Shown in pieces: positions 1 to 12,300 of a DNA stretch of 64,000 nucleotides. A model generated the notes under the pieces. That model ran no database searches. It saw only the letters and a program-made list of their open reading frames with translations, and was not told where the DNA came from. Positions within the stretch are counted from its first letter, which is position 1; each line of letters opens with the position of its first letter. Source of the stretch: Isoetes taiwanensis (Eukaryota > Streptophyta > Lycopodiopsida > Isoetales > Isoetaceae); contig JAJEKV010000052.1 in the NCBI GenBank assembly GCA_021234155.1, forward strand, positions 927,933 through 991,932, written 5' to 3'. The translations under genes and the position numbers were made by a program.

Positions 1-934
1 CTTGGGGCCATGTCAATGCTAGTTTAGAGGAGGCATTAAATGGCGAGGGGGTTTGAGAAGCTCTTTGGGCTGCGGGCTATCCTCATGAGGTGTCAGATTC
101 TTAAGGCTAATTTTGAAAGGAGGGAATTTTTTGGAATAAATCCACCGGATGTATTGCTATCACGGGGCCTTCATAACAATAGGAAGAGTAGGGTTAACAA
201 TCTGGGAGGGGTTTATCGTGGATTGTGGTTCTTGAGCAATTTCTTTTGGTCTTTGAGGTCTCTCCCAAAGTAGCAATAGGCTTCACACTCTTTTTCTTGG
301 CCACGGCTCTTAGCCAATTGGTGTCCATCACGGAGGGCATCTTCTCGTCGAACGCTTTCAAGGCACATTTCGGAGGCTTCTTGTGCGTAGACAAACCATT
401 TTACGCATGTCGAGAACCGAGCAATATGTCTCTGTTTCCCTTTATACGACAAAGAGAGATTCATAGGATGGCAACAACCAGCCATACCCCTTAGGCGGCG
501 TCGGGGCGTTTTTCCACAATGGTGGCTTGTTCATTTCTTTGGTTTGTCATCAAAGGCGGGTCATAATTGCGCCATTTCAAAATGTACTCGAAGCTGCAAT
601 GCTTGTGGGTCCTCAATGCTGCATATGATGGCATCTTGCACATTGTTCGCCGTGCCTTCCACATTGCCACCACTATGCCAACTTGTTCAAGCGTCCTCGG
701 CTTTTTTTCGGTCGCGAAAGCGAGCCGCGAGGTCCTTTTCTGCGATCACCCTTAATGTGCGGTATAGCACATGTGCAATCTCGATACACCATTTCCTTTC
801 ATTGGAAGGGGTTATATCTGGGCTGGCTCGACATCGGTCCTCGGAAGAGAGCAAGTCTTCGTAAACAAAAGCACTGTAGTGAGTGCACGGTAGGCTGCAT
901 AATGTGGTGCAATAAAAGGTTTAAACTTTTGTAG
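1..934. other. No gene recognised; old repeat-like DNA
   Basis: I see no domain, splice pattern or RNA gene here. Short open frames overlap on both strands without recognisable protein motifs, which is what non-coding DNA gives. Words such as GCGGC and CGCGA become frequent toward the right edge, where the next repeat begins. Confidence 0.5.
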
Positions 935-1370
935 AAAGCGCGACCCAGCGATCGCCATAGCGGCTAAAATAGAACTCCACACAATGCGGCCGCGACTTTG
1001 TATGCACTTTAACCGCGGCAAGAAAAAACATATTTGTCGCGAAACTAATGACCTACTACACTATATCTTGATGAACATCGCCAATAAAGAAAATCTATGC
1101 TCGGCCGGACAGCGGCCGCGATCTTGATGGCGGCTACACTATGAAGACCGCTATCACGGAAATTATAAAACCAATCAAGCAAGACCGCGGACGCGATCTT
1201 GATGGCGACTACACTTATGAAGACCGCTATCTAGAAATTATAAAACCTATCAAAGCAAGACCGCGACCCAGCGATCTTTGGCGAGCATCTATACTTATGA
1301 AAACAATAGAAGTTCTAGTAGGCAAGATCGCGGCCGCGATCTTCTTGAGCTGAAAATGTTAGAAAATACC
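935..1370. repeat. CG-rich palindromic tandem repeat
   Basis: From about 1113 to 1340 a unit of roughly 75-80 bp recurs three times with decay. It carries GCGATCTTGATGGCG, then CTATGAAGACCGCTATC or a variant, then AAATTATAAAACC and CAAGACCGCG. A perfect 20-bp palindrome (AAGATCGCGGCCGCGATCTT) lies at 1324-1343, and shorter CGCGGCCGCG words lie at about 990 and 1112. The composition resembles CACTA subterminal repeats, but no matching terminal repeat was found nearby. Confidence 0.6.
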
Positions 1371-4271
1371 TTCTACGGGGAGTCCTTAGGTGCCATGGGA
1401 TGTGGTATTTGGTTGATCTGAAATATGGGTTTTGGGGTGGGTCGGGGGCCTTTCGGAGGTCGAAGAAGCTATTTGAATGAAATCAGCGGAGTAGAAATTA
1501 GTTTTTGAATGTTTTGAGTTTCAATTTATAGAAGCGCGGCCATGAAATTAAATGCCGCCCCTCATGATGGCGGCGTGAAAAAGCGTGCCCGACCATAATG
1601 GCGTCGTCTGGCCGGCGATAATAATTACCGGCCGGCCGCCCGTATTTATTCCACGACATTAATGCGATTCGATGCGAATATACCCGTCCGGGAAAGGCCG
1701 GTAACCCGTCTGAAAGGTCTTTATCCACTTGGGCGTCAGCGTTCAATTTCGGGTCATAATTCCGGACGACACTTTATCCGACCATAAATGCCTCCAAAAT
1801 ATCCGGTTTACGGACGGACGGCGGACGCAAAATTTGAATTCGAGAACAAACCAATTCGAGAAAGCGGGAAAAGCCAATTCAAATTTCATTGTTTTGCAAG
1901 ATCTTTGGTATTTGGAGGCTGCGCCTAAAATTTGGGCCAAGTTTGGGCAAGGATTTCTTTGCGAGAATTCGCATCCATTGAAATTGGCGAGGGCCTGATA
2001 ATCCGCTTGCAATCCGCCCACACACTTTCGAATTCTGCAAGCGCCGAATTCGGGGTTTTCTCCGAGGTAAAAGGCCTATTCGATGCATATCCCTCGAAGT
2101 GAACTCGAGCGTATCGATAATGCCTTTGAATTTCAATTATAAGCTGCAACCTCAGAGTCTACGCACTAACATTCACTATGTATTGCATGGATTGATAAGA
2201 TACCTCGATACTTTGTTGCAACTATGTAAAAATAGATGTTCTAAGCAAAGCGTGCACTCTGGTGTGTTTATTATACAATGTAAGCGTGTTTCAAGTATAT
2301 GCTTTCTTTCTCTATGTGGATGAAACTAAACAACGTTTTTATGACACTAAACACCGTGATACGTGAGGTAGGAGTAATGCCTTTATACGTAAGTCAATCG
2401 TTTAACTTTGGTGCTCCACGAGATCGCGGTCGCGATACCTTCAACCATCTACACTTGCTATTGACCAAAGAACTCCCGGATATCGATAACTTAGAGTTGA
2501 ACCCACTAGCTAGCCTCGAAATTTGATTTACCACGAGTTCTTATTGAAGCGGCTAGTGTGAATGCTTACAACTAAGCGGCGACCAGCGTTCTTACCCATG
2601 CTTTCGATAAGATCGCGGTGGCGAAAAGTCGTGACCATTTCTTATTTTTCAGTTCATATTTTTTGTAGTGGTTTATGATCGCGGTGCTTTACGCTCACTA
2701 GGATGTGACGGCGCTATTCCACGACCTCTTGTTTGGAGGATGGCTGATGTAATTCATTTGTATCTGGCGGGGAAAAAGGTGGCGAAGGAAGAGTCCACAA
2801 TTTCGGCGCCATCACAATTTTATTTGTCGGAGGGTATGGTTGTCGTTTCAATTGTGAATATTACGGATGGGCGATTACCGCTACCAATTCCAATTGGAAA
2901 TAGAAAAAATGGGTGAAAATTTGTGGGGACTTTTGTGTTGTGGTACAAGAAGGACATTGTTGCTCCACTAGATAGACATGAGGAAGCTTGCACCCCACCA
3001 GGTCGGATAAAAGGATAGGCTGGCGGGGCCGGAGGGAATGAGGGGTTAGCCACTAATGGGAGGCGAATCATGTGCAAGGGCTTTCTAGAGATGAGTTAGT
3101 TGAGAAGGCGTGCACACTCATGCATGAATCTTTGCTACATGGCTTATGCCTATGGTGTTATCGTTTTTGCCGATCAAACCATCTTTGTGTCGGCGTGAAG
3201 TTAGGGGAAGGCTCGATAGGCTGCTACTATCATGAACATTTTTCCAATGCACGAAAAAGATCTCTATCTTTTGCCGGGCTTTGATGCGAAATGCCCCAAG
3301 CTGCATGACCTTGTGAGATGGCCCATAGCCCCCTGTGCTCGTTGATAACATTCGGTTTCTACTCTTGTGGTTGCGGTGAAGGAGAAGGATGTGGAGAATG
3401 AACCTTACTCCATTAGACCGAAATTGGCATCACCAAAAGAGACCTTACGGCATGGTCAATCGGAGACCGAAGACACGCCCGGCCACCGGACTAAATGTGA
3501 AAAAAAACTAGTCTTTGAGGCTATTCTAGACTTGGTCATCAACGTCTTTGCATGAAGCGATCTTTGTGCAAATTTTACATCGGAGATAGCTTGCATGAGA
3601 ACCTTTTCTTTGGAACATGAAGTCTCGGGGGCACAACTTTTGCATATAACATGCTAGATCTTTGCTCACGAAAATGGTGTAGTCCATAAGCCCGATGTTG
3701 AATAACAAGCGGTGTGCGTGAAAGCATGGCATAAAGCCTATGGCATTCCCATTTCCACTTTTACAAGTGGAAGAAGCTCTTCAATGGCGGCCCCGAATTC
3801 TTTGAGCACGCGGAAATCTTGGGTCTAAAGCCAAGGTCTCATACTTTGGTGGCAATCTTTGTGCTATCCATGTTCATAGATGAAAGCAGAGAGGCGATGC
3901 CCACCGCTCGAAAATTACGGCGAGGGTAGCGAACAAAATGTTAAGAGGCTACCTTGGTCTTGACTAAGAAGGATATACACCAAGAAGTAGATATTTCCGT
4001 TCTGAGAGATGTGAGGGCAAGCATATTTCTCGCCGTCATTTAAATGCGCTTGGAAAGAGAATCATTCAGAGGTAGCAATAGCTAAGAGGATAGCATTTTC
4101 CAAGTGTAACACCTGTATTGTCATAAAGGAAAAGCTTGCTAAGACCGGAGATCAAGCGAAAGAAGGGTACTTGCAATAGAGAAAATCACATATGGATGGC
4201 CCAAATTTCATGCGGGGAGCCTTTCTTGCGGTCTGGAGAGCTTTGTCGCATAGATCTCTGAGCGCGCTTTA
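1371..4271. other. Unresolved stretch, possible decayed N-terminal part of the next gene
   Basis: No confident gene. A + strand open stretch near 3768-3935 reads as plausible protein (starting near YKWKKLFNGGPEFFEH) before a stop, and could be a worn N-terminal piece of the DUF7869-like gene that begins to be recognisable at 4272. I could not align it to the second copy at the other end of the window, because that copy lacks this part. A smaller open frame at 2668-2916 (+) has no recognised motif. Confidence 0.35.
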
Positions 4272-5820
4272 ACCATTATACATGATAAGATGGATCAGAA
4301 TAAGACCATGGTCCCTCGTCTAGAGAAGCTAGCAAAGTCGTATGGAGGGGTGAGCGGTGAAGGTCGGTGTTACAGGTGCTCTCATCATGCGGCCATGGTA
4401 TAGGTGCCTTGGGCCACTTCTCCTTTGGACCTCGGCCTGATGATTCTAATTTTCATGTGGGATCCTTGAATCATACCTTGAAACCTTTGGAGAATAAATC
4501 GAGGATAATTGGGGCCATTTGAGAATCTTGATCGTCTGGCGGTGGGGTGCAGCAATTTTAAACCTGAGATAACCTTAGGACAAAAATGATGAATGGCGGT
4601 AGAAATGATTTTATGCCTCCTATCAAAGGCCCCATGGTAGCAAACAAGTTGCCTAGGAGGCTTTACTTGCTGACTAGATAATTGCTTTCGAGGTCGAGAA
4701 TAAGAATAGATATCTTTTCTCTTACTTGTCATACTTGGTTTGGTTAGGTGTATTTGATCAAGTGCATTTGGGATTCATGATGGTTGGACACACCCCGATG
4801 ACATAGATGCCCTATTTGGAAACTACTCTACTCTAATGAGAAGATCGGATGCATTGACTATTCGGAGCTTATGCAACTCTTGAGGCGGTGTAGTTCAAAG
4901 GCTCCTTCACCTTACCTTGTGTGAGAGGTTCACGATTGGAAGGAATTCGTGAAAGGATTTATCCACGATAAGAAGGACCGTTTATGTGGTCACTTGGAAC
5001 CTCTACTCTTCAAGTTTTGCATGAAGGATGGATGGCCACTAATGTTCTACAAGATGAGGCGGGGCATAGGGAGTGGCTCCACGAAAGGGAATCGAGAATG
5101 TGGAAGGAGGATGCCCAAGGTTTACCTATGATTCGAGAGGGTCACCTAAGGTCCTGCTGACCATATGGGAGCTTGAAAGATATAGGTGCATTAAGAGCTT
5201 CTATTGCCAAGTACATGATGCCTTTGGGGGCTATTTCTAATTTGGCGATAAGTCATGGTCCAACACATATATGAATGAAGTTATTGACTCTTGGTCCACC
5301 TTCTTTGCGAGTGCTTGGTGGCGTGCAGCCCGGTAGAAGCTGTCATTCAGATTTCGGCCCGGACACCGGGCAAAGTGCATTGGAAGAACCGAAAGAGTGT
5401 TTGTGGATGAGCACATTGAAGCATCTCATTACGTAGGGCCTTTCTCGGGTAGACCCAAGAACCCGGTTGAAATATTTGACCCCTACCAAGATGTCAAGAA
5501 GGGAATGCTCTTGCTAATCGGACCACATGATAAGCGCCCGACATGGATGGCTTTTGCGAAGAAGGACCCGATGGGGACCCTAATCTCCCACATTATGAAG
5601 AGGTGTTTGTCTCTTGGTTTGAAACTGTTGCGGAAAGGGAACCTCATATGCAATGCGATTATAGGGATTGTTGGAGCAAGAATTGGAGACCCAATCCTAA
5701 TGACCATACGCTACCAACCTTTGAAAACAATAGACTATGGTTGGGCCGTAGAGACCAGGCCATTGTCGGTGGTGATCCCAGTAGTGTTAGGGCTCGGTTG
5801 CAGAATTAGTGGCTAAAGAA
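4272..5820 (+). pseudogene. DUF7869-like protein, frameshifted copy (+)
   Basis: Broken coding region sharing four ordered blocks with the minus-strand copy at 55900-56950. (1) IIHDKMDQNKTM at 4275-4310. (2) PDDSNFHVGSLN at about 4435-4470. (3) KNRYLFSYLSYLV, then GFMMVGHT, DIDALFGN and a leucine-rich stretch at 4702-4890. (4) WPLMFYK, then EWLHERESRMWKED, at 5032-5120. The order HxDxMDQxKT, then a DNxxxxxKNR motif, then GHTHxDIDxxF matches what I recall of the DUF7869 family (known in animals, algae and plants, function unproven). A C-terminal extension reads on to about 5810. Several frame changes and stops separate the blocks, so it is inactive as written. Whether it is a host gene or transposon-derived cannot be settled here. 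Confidence 0.7.
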
Positions 5821-5969
5821 GCTAAGGGCGATGATGAGAACTCTTGAGGTATGCAATGCTCTTTTACATAATTACTATATCATTCATAACATGAAAGTTA
5901 CAATAGACTAGTTATTATTTGTTGCGCTCTGCGTTTTCCATCTCAACACAAGAGCTCTTACACTATACA

Positions 5970-7040
5970 ATGCTAGCGGGTGATTCATTCATCTTCGGGA
6001 TCTGTAGTAGTGATCCACGATATCTCATAGCTCATTAAGCTCGAGGGAAGCCAAATCGGATGGATCATTACGAATTGTGTGAGGAACAGCGAATCTCGGC
6101 CCAAAGCTTTTCTTAGCGGTAGGGATCAAGAAGAAGATGCTGTCTAGGCAACCAACAAGATCGAGTGGCTCATTGAGCACTTGATCGCCTCGATGTGGTG
6201 AATTGATGAAGGCAAATAATCCATGTGAGAGGAATGAACTTTAGCCAGAAGTGAGAAGCTTTTATAGTGAGGTAGAATTATTGAGGTGAATTATTGGGGT
6301 AGACTTGAGCCATTATTGCTCGTGTATAAGACCGTTGTATAAATACAAGTATAATACATCTTTCGTATGGATATATGTATGCGTACTAATATCGTATGTT
6401 TCAAAACATGTTTGCTTGGCCAATTTAGCTATGATTGAATTCAATGGCGACTTGCGAGAATAAGTGGAGGTGGGATAGCACATCGTTACAATATACTCGG
6501 TTAAAGGTGCATTGATATTACATCCTTAATCAGAATGCTATTACATCCTTACTTAGTTATTAGGTACCCATGTCATTATTACATTATTAGCGGTCGCAGA
6601 TTCACTCGTCATCAACATCAAAGCTCGTGATGCCATTGACTCATAGATCTCTCGATCGGGGAAGCCGATAAATATGGACTTTAGAAAGTGTGAGCTTCAC
6701 CGCAAGCACTAGCGGGTCCATCGGCTTTAGATAAGAGCCATGGATCAAGCTTAGCGCTATTTCTAGCGCATTAGCCCGGTCGTTGTAGCTCAAGTAACAC
6801 TTGAAAAAGCGGATGTGCTTCTGGGCGAGGCATCGAGGGAAGCCATGGAAGATGAATGGCCTCTACCCCCTCGTGAAGCCGTTTTTATAGTGAAGTAAAA
6901 TTATTGATGTGAATTATTGGCGTACAATGTAGGGCCATTATTGAGCTTATACGAGTGTCATGTACACGTACAAGTATAACACAAAATTTGTATGTATATG
7001 TGTATGTTAATTACCTCATGTTTGTTGGGGTCGAGTACTA
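5970..7040. repeat. Two diverged tandem segments of about 620 bp
   Basis: The segment 5970-6420 resembles 6590-7040. Shared pieces include CTCGATCGG/CTCGAGG then GGGAAGCC, then TTTTATAGTGA with AATTATTGA, GTGAATTATTGG, GCCATTATTG, ACAAGTATAA and TATGTATATGTGTATG-like tails. Identity is moderate, implying an old duplication. The AT-rich tail with the TTTATAGTG word could be a former promoter or LTR piece. No coding sequence seen. Confidence 0.5.
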
Positions 7041-8207
7041 GGTGAAAGTATTCGTGCTTGAGCAAATAAGGTGTGCTCAAAATTCTCAAAATTGCGTTAT
7101 TTTATCCAATTAATGAAATCATGCTTAATATCCATCATCATCTAAAACAACATATGAAAGAGAATTTAACCATTCCATCTATTCAAAGAAGTGTTAGCAG
7201 AGATACAAGCTATCTACGGACTAACCATTCTCTTGGTTGGAGCCATTATCACGGAAAGTCTCCATTCTTCAGGTCTGTTGGCAAGAACTGGCAAAAACTT
7301 GTAGCTGTTGCTCCTCTCCTCTTCCCAGTTTGAATTTGGGGCAAAAATGAGGGTAGAACCCCTATTTCTCCATCCAAATTAGCAAGTCCCACTTGGCCAA
7401 TCGAATTGGGCCAGGTGGCACTCCCTCATTGGTTACATTTAACTAATTGTACCCTAATTAGCATAATTAGATTAATTATCCACTAGTTTTATTAGCATAG
7501 CTAATAAAATCCATTTTAAGTGAACCCAATTGACCCCAAGGGATCTAATTAAATGTTGGTGACGTGTCATGGTATGCATACGTATACCATATAAATACCT
7601 GGAACGTCACAGAAGCAAAGTATGACACACATCGAAAAAACCCTTTGAAATGCCTGGAGGGAAAAACCCGTATATATACCAAGAAAAAAACCCATCTATC
7701 TATAACCCAACATCGTGCTGCATCAATCTGACCACTATTATAACATGTTTCAACAAGAGTAATGGAAATATTTTATACCAACATCGTGCTGCATCAATCT
7801 GACCACTAATATGTAGCATTATAACAGGGGTTTTTTTTTTCTGTTTTTGTACTGTTTTCTCTAAGGTTTTCATATGATTTGGTGGCCGTATTCATCCAGG
7901 TGTACTAAATAGTATTTCTAGAGTGCACCCTTTTGTTAGCCATTGATTTTAGGAAAGGGGGCAAATCCTGTGGTGGATATCCTCCCATTATTTTTAGGGT
8001 TTTTTTAGGGTTCAACTTGTTAACAGGTAAGATTGGCATATTATGGCACTGTAGATTTTTTCTGGCCTAAATCACAGTTTTTCCGGCTTTAAGCCAATGA
8101 GAATTTCTTGCCATGCTTGTTATATTTAAGCCGGACCGATAAAAGCTAAAAACGCTTTACGCCAATGCGGTGATAATTTCTTGAAGTCAACCTTTGTCCG
8201 TTCATAC
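7041..8207. other. Intergenic DNA with an LTR-start-like box
   Basis: No gene recognised. At 7560-7613 a TGACGTG box, a TATAAATA word and GGAACGTCACAG occur in an arrangement also seen at 21658-21722; read on the minus strand both begin CTGTGAYGTTCC, which may be LTR starts of one family. A 30-bp word (starting CAACATCGTGCTGC) occurs twice, at about 7709 and 7780. The stretch GAGTAATGGAA at about 7759 recurs near 18455. Confidence 0.4.
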
Positions 8208-8665
8208 CATGGTTGCCCTAAAGGTTGCGGATAGATGGCAATTTGCACTCCGGTGTTGGAGCGGAGAGCCATGAAAAAACGGTAAATTCTATGCTTTCGA
8301 TTCCATGCAAATAATTTAAGTAATGCAGTGTAACAAATTTATGCTTTGGGTTTTCAAATTTCCATCCATGAATGCCCGCAACCCTTCTACGGTTTAAAGG
8401 GAATTGATTCCGAATCATCGATCTGAAATAAGCTTTCTTGCATGGTTTGCCTAAAAGGTTGCGAGATAGATGGCAATTTGCACTCGGTGTTGGAGCATTT
8501 GATCGCCAAAAAAAAAACGGGTAAATTCCATGCTTTTCGATTCCATGCAAATAATTTAAATAATCGCGGTGACAAATTCATGCTTTTCGTTTTCAAATTT
8601 CCATCTATGAATGCCTTGCAACCATTTACGGTTTAAATGGAATTGATTTAGATCATCGATCTTTG
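8208..8665. repeat. Two-copy tandem repeat, unit about 230 bp
   Basis: Copies at about 8208-8435 and 8438-8665 share GATAGATGGCAATTTGCACT, GTGTTGGAGC, CGATTCCATGCAAATAATTT, TTTTCAAATTTCCATC and ATCATCGATCT. Differences are mostly short insertions and deletions. Open frames in both directions are by-products of the repeat. No coding function is indicated. Confidence 0.75.
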
Positions 8666-9040
8666 TCCTTATTGGGTCATAAGAACTGAAGTTTAAATCA
8701 TGCCTTTGTCATTCTGGTAGCACATAGAATCCCACCGTCATTGGCAATGGCAAAGTATTAGCCTTATCGATGGTAAGTCAAGCACACATGCTTTAAGTCA
8801 CGATATGTGTGTCAAATTAGAAGTCCTAACCGTTGTAACTTGCGGGTTTTCTTCTTTGAATATGATAAGCTGAAGTCTTTGCTTTAAAATCAGGACTCCT
8901 TGTTCTCGAAGCTAGTGGCTTTGTTAAATAAGAGACTAGAAGGGAAGGAAGTTGATTGTTGGTGAAGTATCTAAGATGGCTATGGCTATGGCTATGGCTA
9001 TAGCGCGTCTCAGTCTTTGGCCTTCCGGGTGGCTATGGCG
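8666..9040. other. Left flank of CACTA-like element, with GGCTAT hexamer run
   Basis: No gene seen. GGCTAT repeats four to five times at about 8978-9002. The last 30 bases (CAGTCTTTGGCCTT, then GGTGGCTATGGCG) closely match two tandem copies just right of the element at 17008-17075, so the element sits in or beside a short tandem repeat. Confidence 0.5.
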
Positions 9041-9059
9041 ACCAACAAGAGAATGGACA

Positions 9060-9305
9060 TTTAGTGGCGTGGGCTTTGCGGCGTGCGGCGACGCGTGACG
9101 CCGCAAATAACGTCACCATGCGGCGTCACGCCGTTAATACGGCCGTCGCATGCGGCGTGTGGTGCGACGTCGACACAAGTGACGTGGCGGATCCACGCCA
9201 GTGCGCCACGTCTACGACCCACGCCGCATCGCGTGCGTCACTTTTTGTGCGGCGTGGCGTCGGCGGCGACGCGGATGGCCGCAGCGGCGGGACGCCCGGC
9301 GGGAC
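9060..9305. repeat. CpG-rich subterminal block, left
   Basis: Dense GCGGCGT, GACGTCG and GCATGCGGCG words in direct and inverted order. It mirrors the block at 16741-16985. Open frames here are arginine/alanine-rich by-products of the CpG composition. Confidence 0.65.
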
Positions 9306-9335
9306 GTCTAGTGTACTTTTTGTTCTTTTTGGAGA

Positions 9336-12300
9336 ACAAGGGTGGTCTTCGCCCGAAAGTTGGTCCCGAGGGTAATGTCGATATTCGAGTTCATTGGAAG
9401 AGCCAAATCATGGTTTTGAAGAGGGAAAATTGCTCGCGTCCATCGCCGGGGGGGCCGTAAGAGAACTTTTGTGGCGGCATGTGAGCTCGGAAGACTTCGA
9501 GCTATTTCATCGTGCACCAACACGCATATTCTAGTGAAATGTTTTTCTCATGTCCGCCACCGGCACGTTGCACCGCTTTGTCAAAATTCCACCTTTTTCG
9601 ATCACGCGAATTTTTTTTAGTTATCGTTCTTTTGCATTCATGCTTCATAAATTCGTAATTAATGCATGGTATGGAATTAAATTCTGATTTTTTAGGTTGG
9701 CTTCCTAGGTCATCCCAAAGATCTGAGGCAAATTTTTAGAATTTCCGGATAAAGTTCTGATCAAATAGGTAGCATTGGAACGGTCTAGGCAGCCTGTTGT
9801 TGGGCAGTAGCAAGACATTCATAAATTCGTAATTAATGCATAGTAAGGAATTAAATTCTGATTTTTTGTCAGCAGGCTTCCTAAGTCATCGCCAACGTAC
9901 ATGCCAGTTTTCAAAATTTCCAGACAAGGTTTAGATCAAAGTGTTTGCATTAGTACGGTCAGGAAGCCTGTTGTTGGGGCAAAAAGAGGCAGCACACTTG
10001 CCCAAGTCAAAACAAGGCCAGGACCTTGCAAGGCCGCCTCATTAGAGGGGAGAGTCCGAACCCCAAGAGGCGAGCCCCAAAAAGTTTTCGAGGCGACCTT
10101 TCTGGCGGTAGCTCCCGGAGGGCCGTCGCTTAAAGACCACACTCCCGGATCTCGGTTCCCCTATCCGACCGTTGAATCCTTCGTTCAAGGGCCCTGTCTC
10201 GATAAGGTCCAAAAAAATCCAACATCCGCTCGTGAGAACTTATCAAACCCTTGGCGCCCTGCGGTATTTAACCGTAGAAACCAAAGTGTTTTGTTGTTGG
10301 GACATTGCGGAGGCTCAGAATGGCCGACTTGCGCCACATCGTAAGGGGAGGCCGAAATTACCCTAGAGACCAAGTTGCGGTCAGTTTTTGTAAAAGAAAG
10401 AAACACTTACGCCCTACGTTGCAAAGATTCGTGACCACCTCCTAGGCCAATTGACTCACGAAAGTGTGTTGGACATGAGATAGTTTGACGCCTACCTCGA
10501 GAAGGGGTGGTCTTTTGGCCATGAAACTTGGTCCCCGGGGCAATGTCGACGTCCGAGTCCATTGGCGAGCGAATCAACGATTCGGAGAGGAGGGAAGTTG
10601 CCCGTCCGTCGCCCGGGGCCTTCGGGGAGAGGACTTTTTGGGGCAAAAGCCGCTTCGGGTGGTTTTAGGGTCCGTGCTCTCAAGCGTCAACACCCCCCAC
10701 GCCAAGACCGGGCGCCAAGGTCCTAGTCGAATCCGACAAGGATAGAGCCTCAAAGCGTAAACCCTATGAGTTGCCGGGTTCTAGCAGGTTTGCATTTTGG
10801 GTCGCGAGTTTTGGTCCTTTGCACTTGGGACTTGGCGATAAGATGCAGTTGAGAACGCGAAGCAAGGGGAACCCGGCGGAATGGAGTTTGGATCTGTACT
10901 CCTCCGTTGTGGCGGTTAGAAGTAAAGGCGGCTTTTTGAAGTAGCAAGACATTCATAAATTCGTAATTAATGCATGAATGCGAATTAAATTCTGATTTTT
11001 GTCGGCCAGGCTTCCTAAGTCATCGCCAACATACATGCCAGTTTTCAAAATTTCAGGACAAGGTTTAGATCAAAGTGTTTGCATTAGAACGGTCCGGCAG
11101 CTGTTGTTGGCAGCCGAAGCTGGCGCACACTTGCCCAAGTCAAACAAGGCGGGGATCTTGCAAAGGCCGTCTCATTAGAGGGAGAGTCTCGAACCCCAAG
11201 AGGCGAGCTCCAAAAAGTTTCGAGGTAGCCTTTCTCGGCTCCCGGGGGCCGTGCGCTAAAGACCACACTCCGGATCTCGGTTCCATTATCCGGCCGTTGA
11301 ATCCTTCGTTCAAGGGCCCCGGCTCGATAAGGTCCAACAAAATCCAACATCCGTCAGGGAGAACTTATCAAACCCATGGCGTTCAAGCGGTCGGCCAGGT
11401 GTAGAAACCAAAGTGTTTTGTCGTTCCGGACATTGCGGAGGCTCGGAATGGCGATTCGACTTCGCCACATCGTCAGGGGAGGCGAAATTACCCTAGAGAC
11501 CAAGTTGCCGCGGTCAGTTTGCAAAGAAAAGAAACACTTCGCCCCACGTTGCGGTATTCGGACCACCTCCCTAGGCCAATTGATTTACGAATGTGTTGGA
11601 CATGAGATAGTTTGGCGCTTCCTCGAGAAGAGATGGTCTTACGGCCCGCGAAACTTGGTCCCCGGGACAATGTCGACATTCGAGTCCATTGGCGAGCGAA
11701 TCACGATTTAGGAGGGGAAGTTGCTGTCGTCGTCGGGGGGCCTTCCGGGAGAGGACTTTTGGGGCAAGCTGCTTCCGGGTGGTTTTTAGGGTCAGTGCTC
11801 TCTGGCAACACCACCCCCTCACGTCAAGACCGCGGCGCCAAGGTCCTAGTCGAATCGACAAGGATAGAGCCTCGGCGTAAACCCTATGAGTTGCAAGGTT
11901 CTAGCGGGGTTTGCGTTTGGGTGCCGAAGTTTTGGTCTTTGCACTTGGGACTTGGCCGACAAGATCATCGATTGAGAATGCGAAGCAAGGGAACCGGCGG
12001 AATGGAGTTTGGATCGTACTCCTCCCGTTGTGGGAGTTAGAAGTAAAGGGCAGCTTTTGCAAGCTTAGCAAGACATTCATAAATTCGTAATTAATGCATA
12101 GTACGGAATTAAATTCTGATTTTTTTGTCACCCAGGCTTCCTAAGTCATCGCCAACATACGAGGCCGGTTTTCAAAATTTCTGGACAAGATTTAGATCAA
12201 AGTGTTTGCATTAGAGCGGTCCGGGCAGCCTGTTGTTGGGCAGCGAGGTCAGGCACACTTGCCCAAGTCAAACAAGGCCAGGACCTTGCAAGGCCACCTC

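Noticed and set aside
9901-10344. 147-residue ORF in the satellite unit
   Set aside because: The frame is not kept in the other satellite units, so it is not under coding constraint.
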